Source of the DNA: Bacteroides pyogenes
GTDB lineage: Bacteria; Bacteroidota; Bacteroidia; Bacteroidales; Bacteroidaceae
DNA: 53,148 nucleotides
Assembly (NCBI RefSeq): GCF_014196225.1
Contig: NZ_JACIDI010000021.1
Location: forward strand, 1 to 53,148
Direction: 5' to 3'
Shown here: positions 53,013 to 53,148 of the stretch, piece after piece
Layout: each line of letters begins with the position of its first letter
How positions within the stretch are numbered: the first letter of the stretch is position 1
Position numbers and translations under genes: made by a program
The notes under the pieces: generated by a model
Database searches by the model: none
Told to the model about the DNA's origin: nothing
The model's input: the letters and a program-made list of their open reading frames with translations, nothing else

Positions 53013-53062
53013 TGACCACTTTACGGCTTATTTTCAAAGTCGGTTGACTCAGTTCAATACTT
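53004..53062 (-). repeat. 58-bp dispersed element, copy B
   Basis: Reverse complement matches 17752-17809 with one substitution and one indel. Its right edge meets a 9-bp-arm palindrome (53061-53069 with 53072-53080). A further 6-bp hairpin lies at 53101-53120. No gene is seen to the end of the window. Confidence 0.85.
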
Positions 53063-53148
53063 CGGTAAATTTTTACCGAAAAATTAAAAGTCAAACAATA
53101 GAACCGGCAAAAGTCGGTTCGAAAACACTAAAGAGGTCATTGAAATGT

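Overview
The window reads as chromosomal DNA of a gut-type Bacteroides (Bacteroidales). The reasons are TAnnTTTG-type -7 promoter boxes, the LpxC-FabZ fusion, a Mfa/Fim-type fimbrial locus, an S9B dipeptidyl peptidase, an AsnA-type asparagine synthetase, DUF3307/SatD-like genes, and an ExbB/ExbD operon whose ExbB carries a signal peptide. No species is assigned, because none can be read from the sequence alone.

Layout. 1-8548 (+) is a GC-rich cell-surface locus: the 3' part of a FimB/Mfa2-like anchor, two large fimbrillin-like lipoproteins with BACON-like and FISUMP-like C-terminal modules, an HU-like DNA-binding protein, a CxxC thioredoxin-fold lipoprotein and a small unknown protein. Two short tandem arrays lie in its gaps. 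8669-17541 holds a HAD phosphatase, an Ig-like-repeat lipoprotein, the fabI - gldB-like - rsmI-like operon, a membrane protein with a catalytically dead Nudix-like domain, and dipeptidyl peptidase IV overlapping lipA. 18208-28425 (all -) is a housekeeping run: purM, an AT-rich HrgA-like accessory gene, prfA, pyrF, an HD phosphohydrolase, lpxD, lpxC/fabZ, lpxA, a pRiA4b ORF-3-like gene and miaA. 28902-34878 holds asnA-ung, tRNA-Arg(CCG), a frameshifted DUF3307 gene with its SatD-like partner, a CyuA-type cysteine desulfidase and SlyD. 35127-41500 (+) is the isoleucine/valine operon ilvD-ilvB-ilvN-(acyl-ACP thioesterase)-ilvC, preceded by a leader peptide and an attenuator. A decayed IS256-type element (about 41799-43210) separates it from cmk-ispH-pfkA (-). 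46809-52722 (+) holds a TonB gene, a polyprenyl diphosphate synthase, an unknown helical protein, TatD, tRNA-Ser(GGA) and the operon exbB - 4-TM protein - exbD - exbD.

The most striking structures are non-coding. (a) A complete transcription-attenuation device lies before ilvD: a 25-codon leader peptide in which 12 residues are Ile, Leu or Val, an antiterminator segment that overlaps its stop codon, and a 13-bp terminator. (b) Five intergenic arrays have a period of about 22 bp, each with its own unit. Two of them share the design GTTTC-N8-GAAAC-AAAA with interchangeable half-sites, and lie beside the two inverted copies of a roughly 58-bp element at opposite ends of the window. (c) Three direct repeats of a TCAAY-N8-GTTGA-like operator lie upstream of the SatD-like regulator.

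The genes link up in several ways. The lpx/fab genes (lpxA, lpxC/fabZ, lpxD, fabI) build lipid A and fatty acids. The ilv operon supplies branched-chain keto acids and carries an acyl-ACP thioesterase. TonB and ExbB/ExbD would energise outer-membrane uptake. The fimbrial lipoproteins at the left edge are surface-exposed accessory functions.
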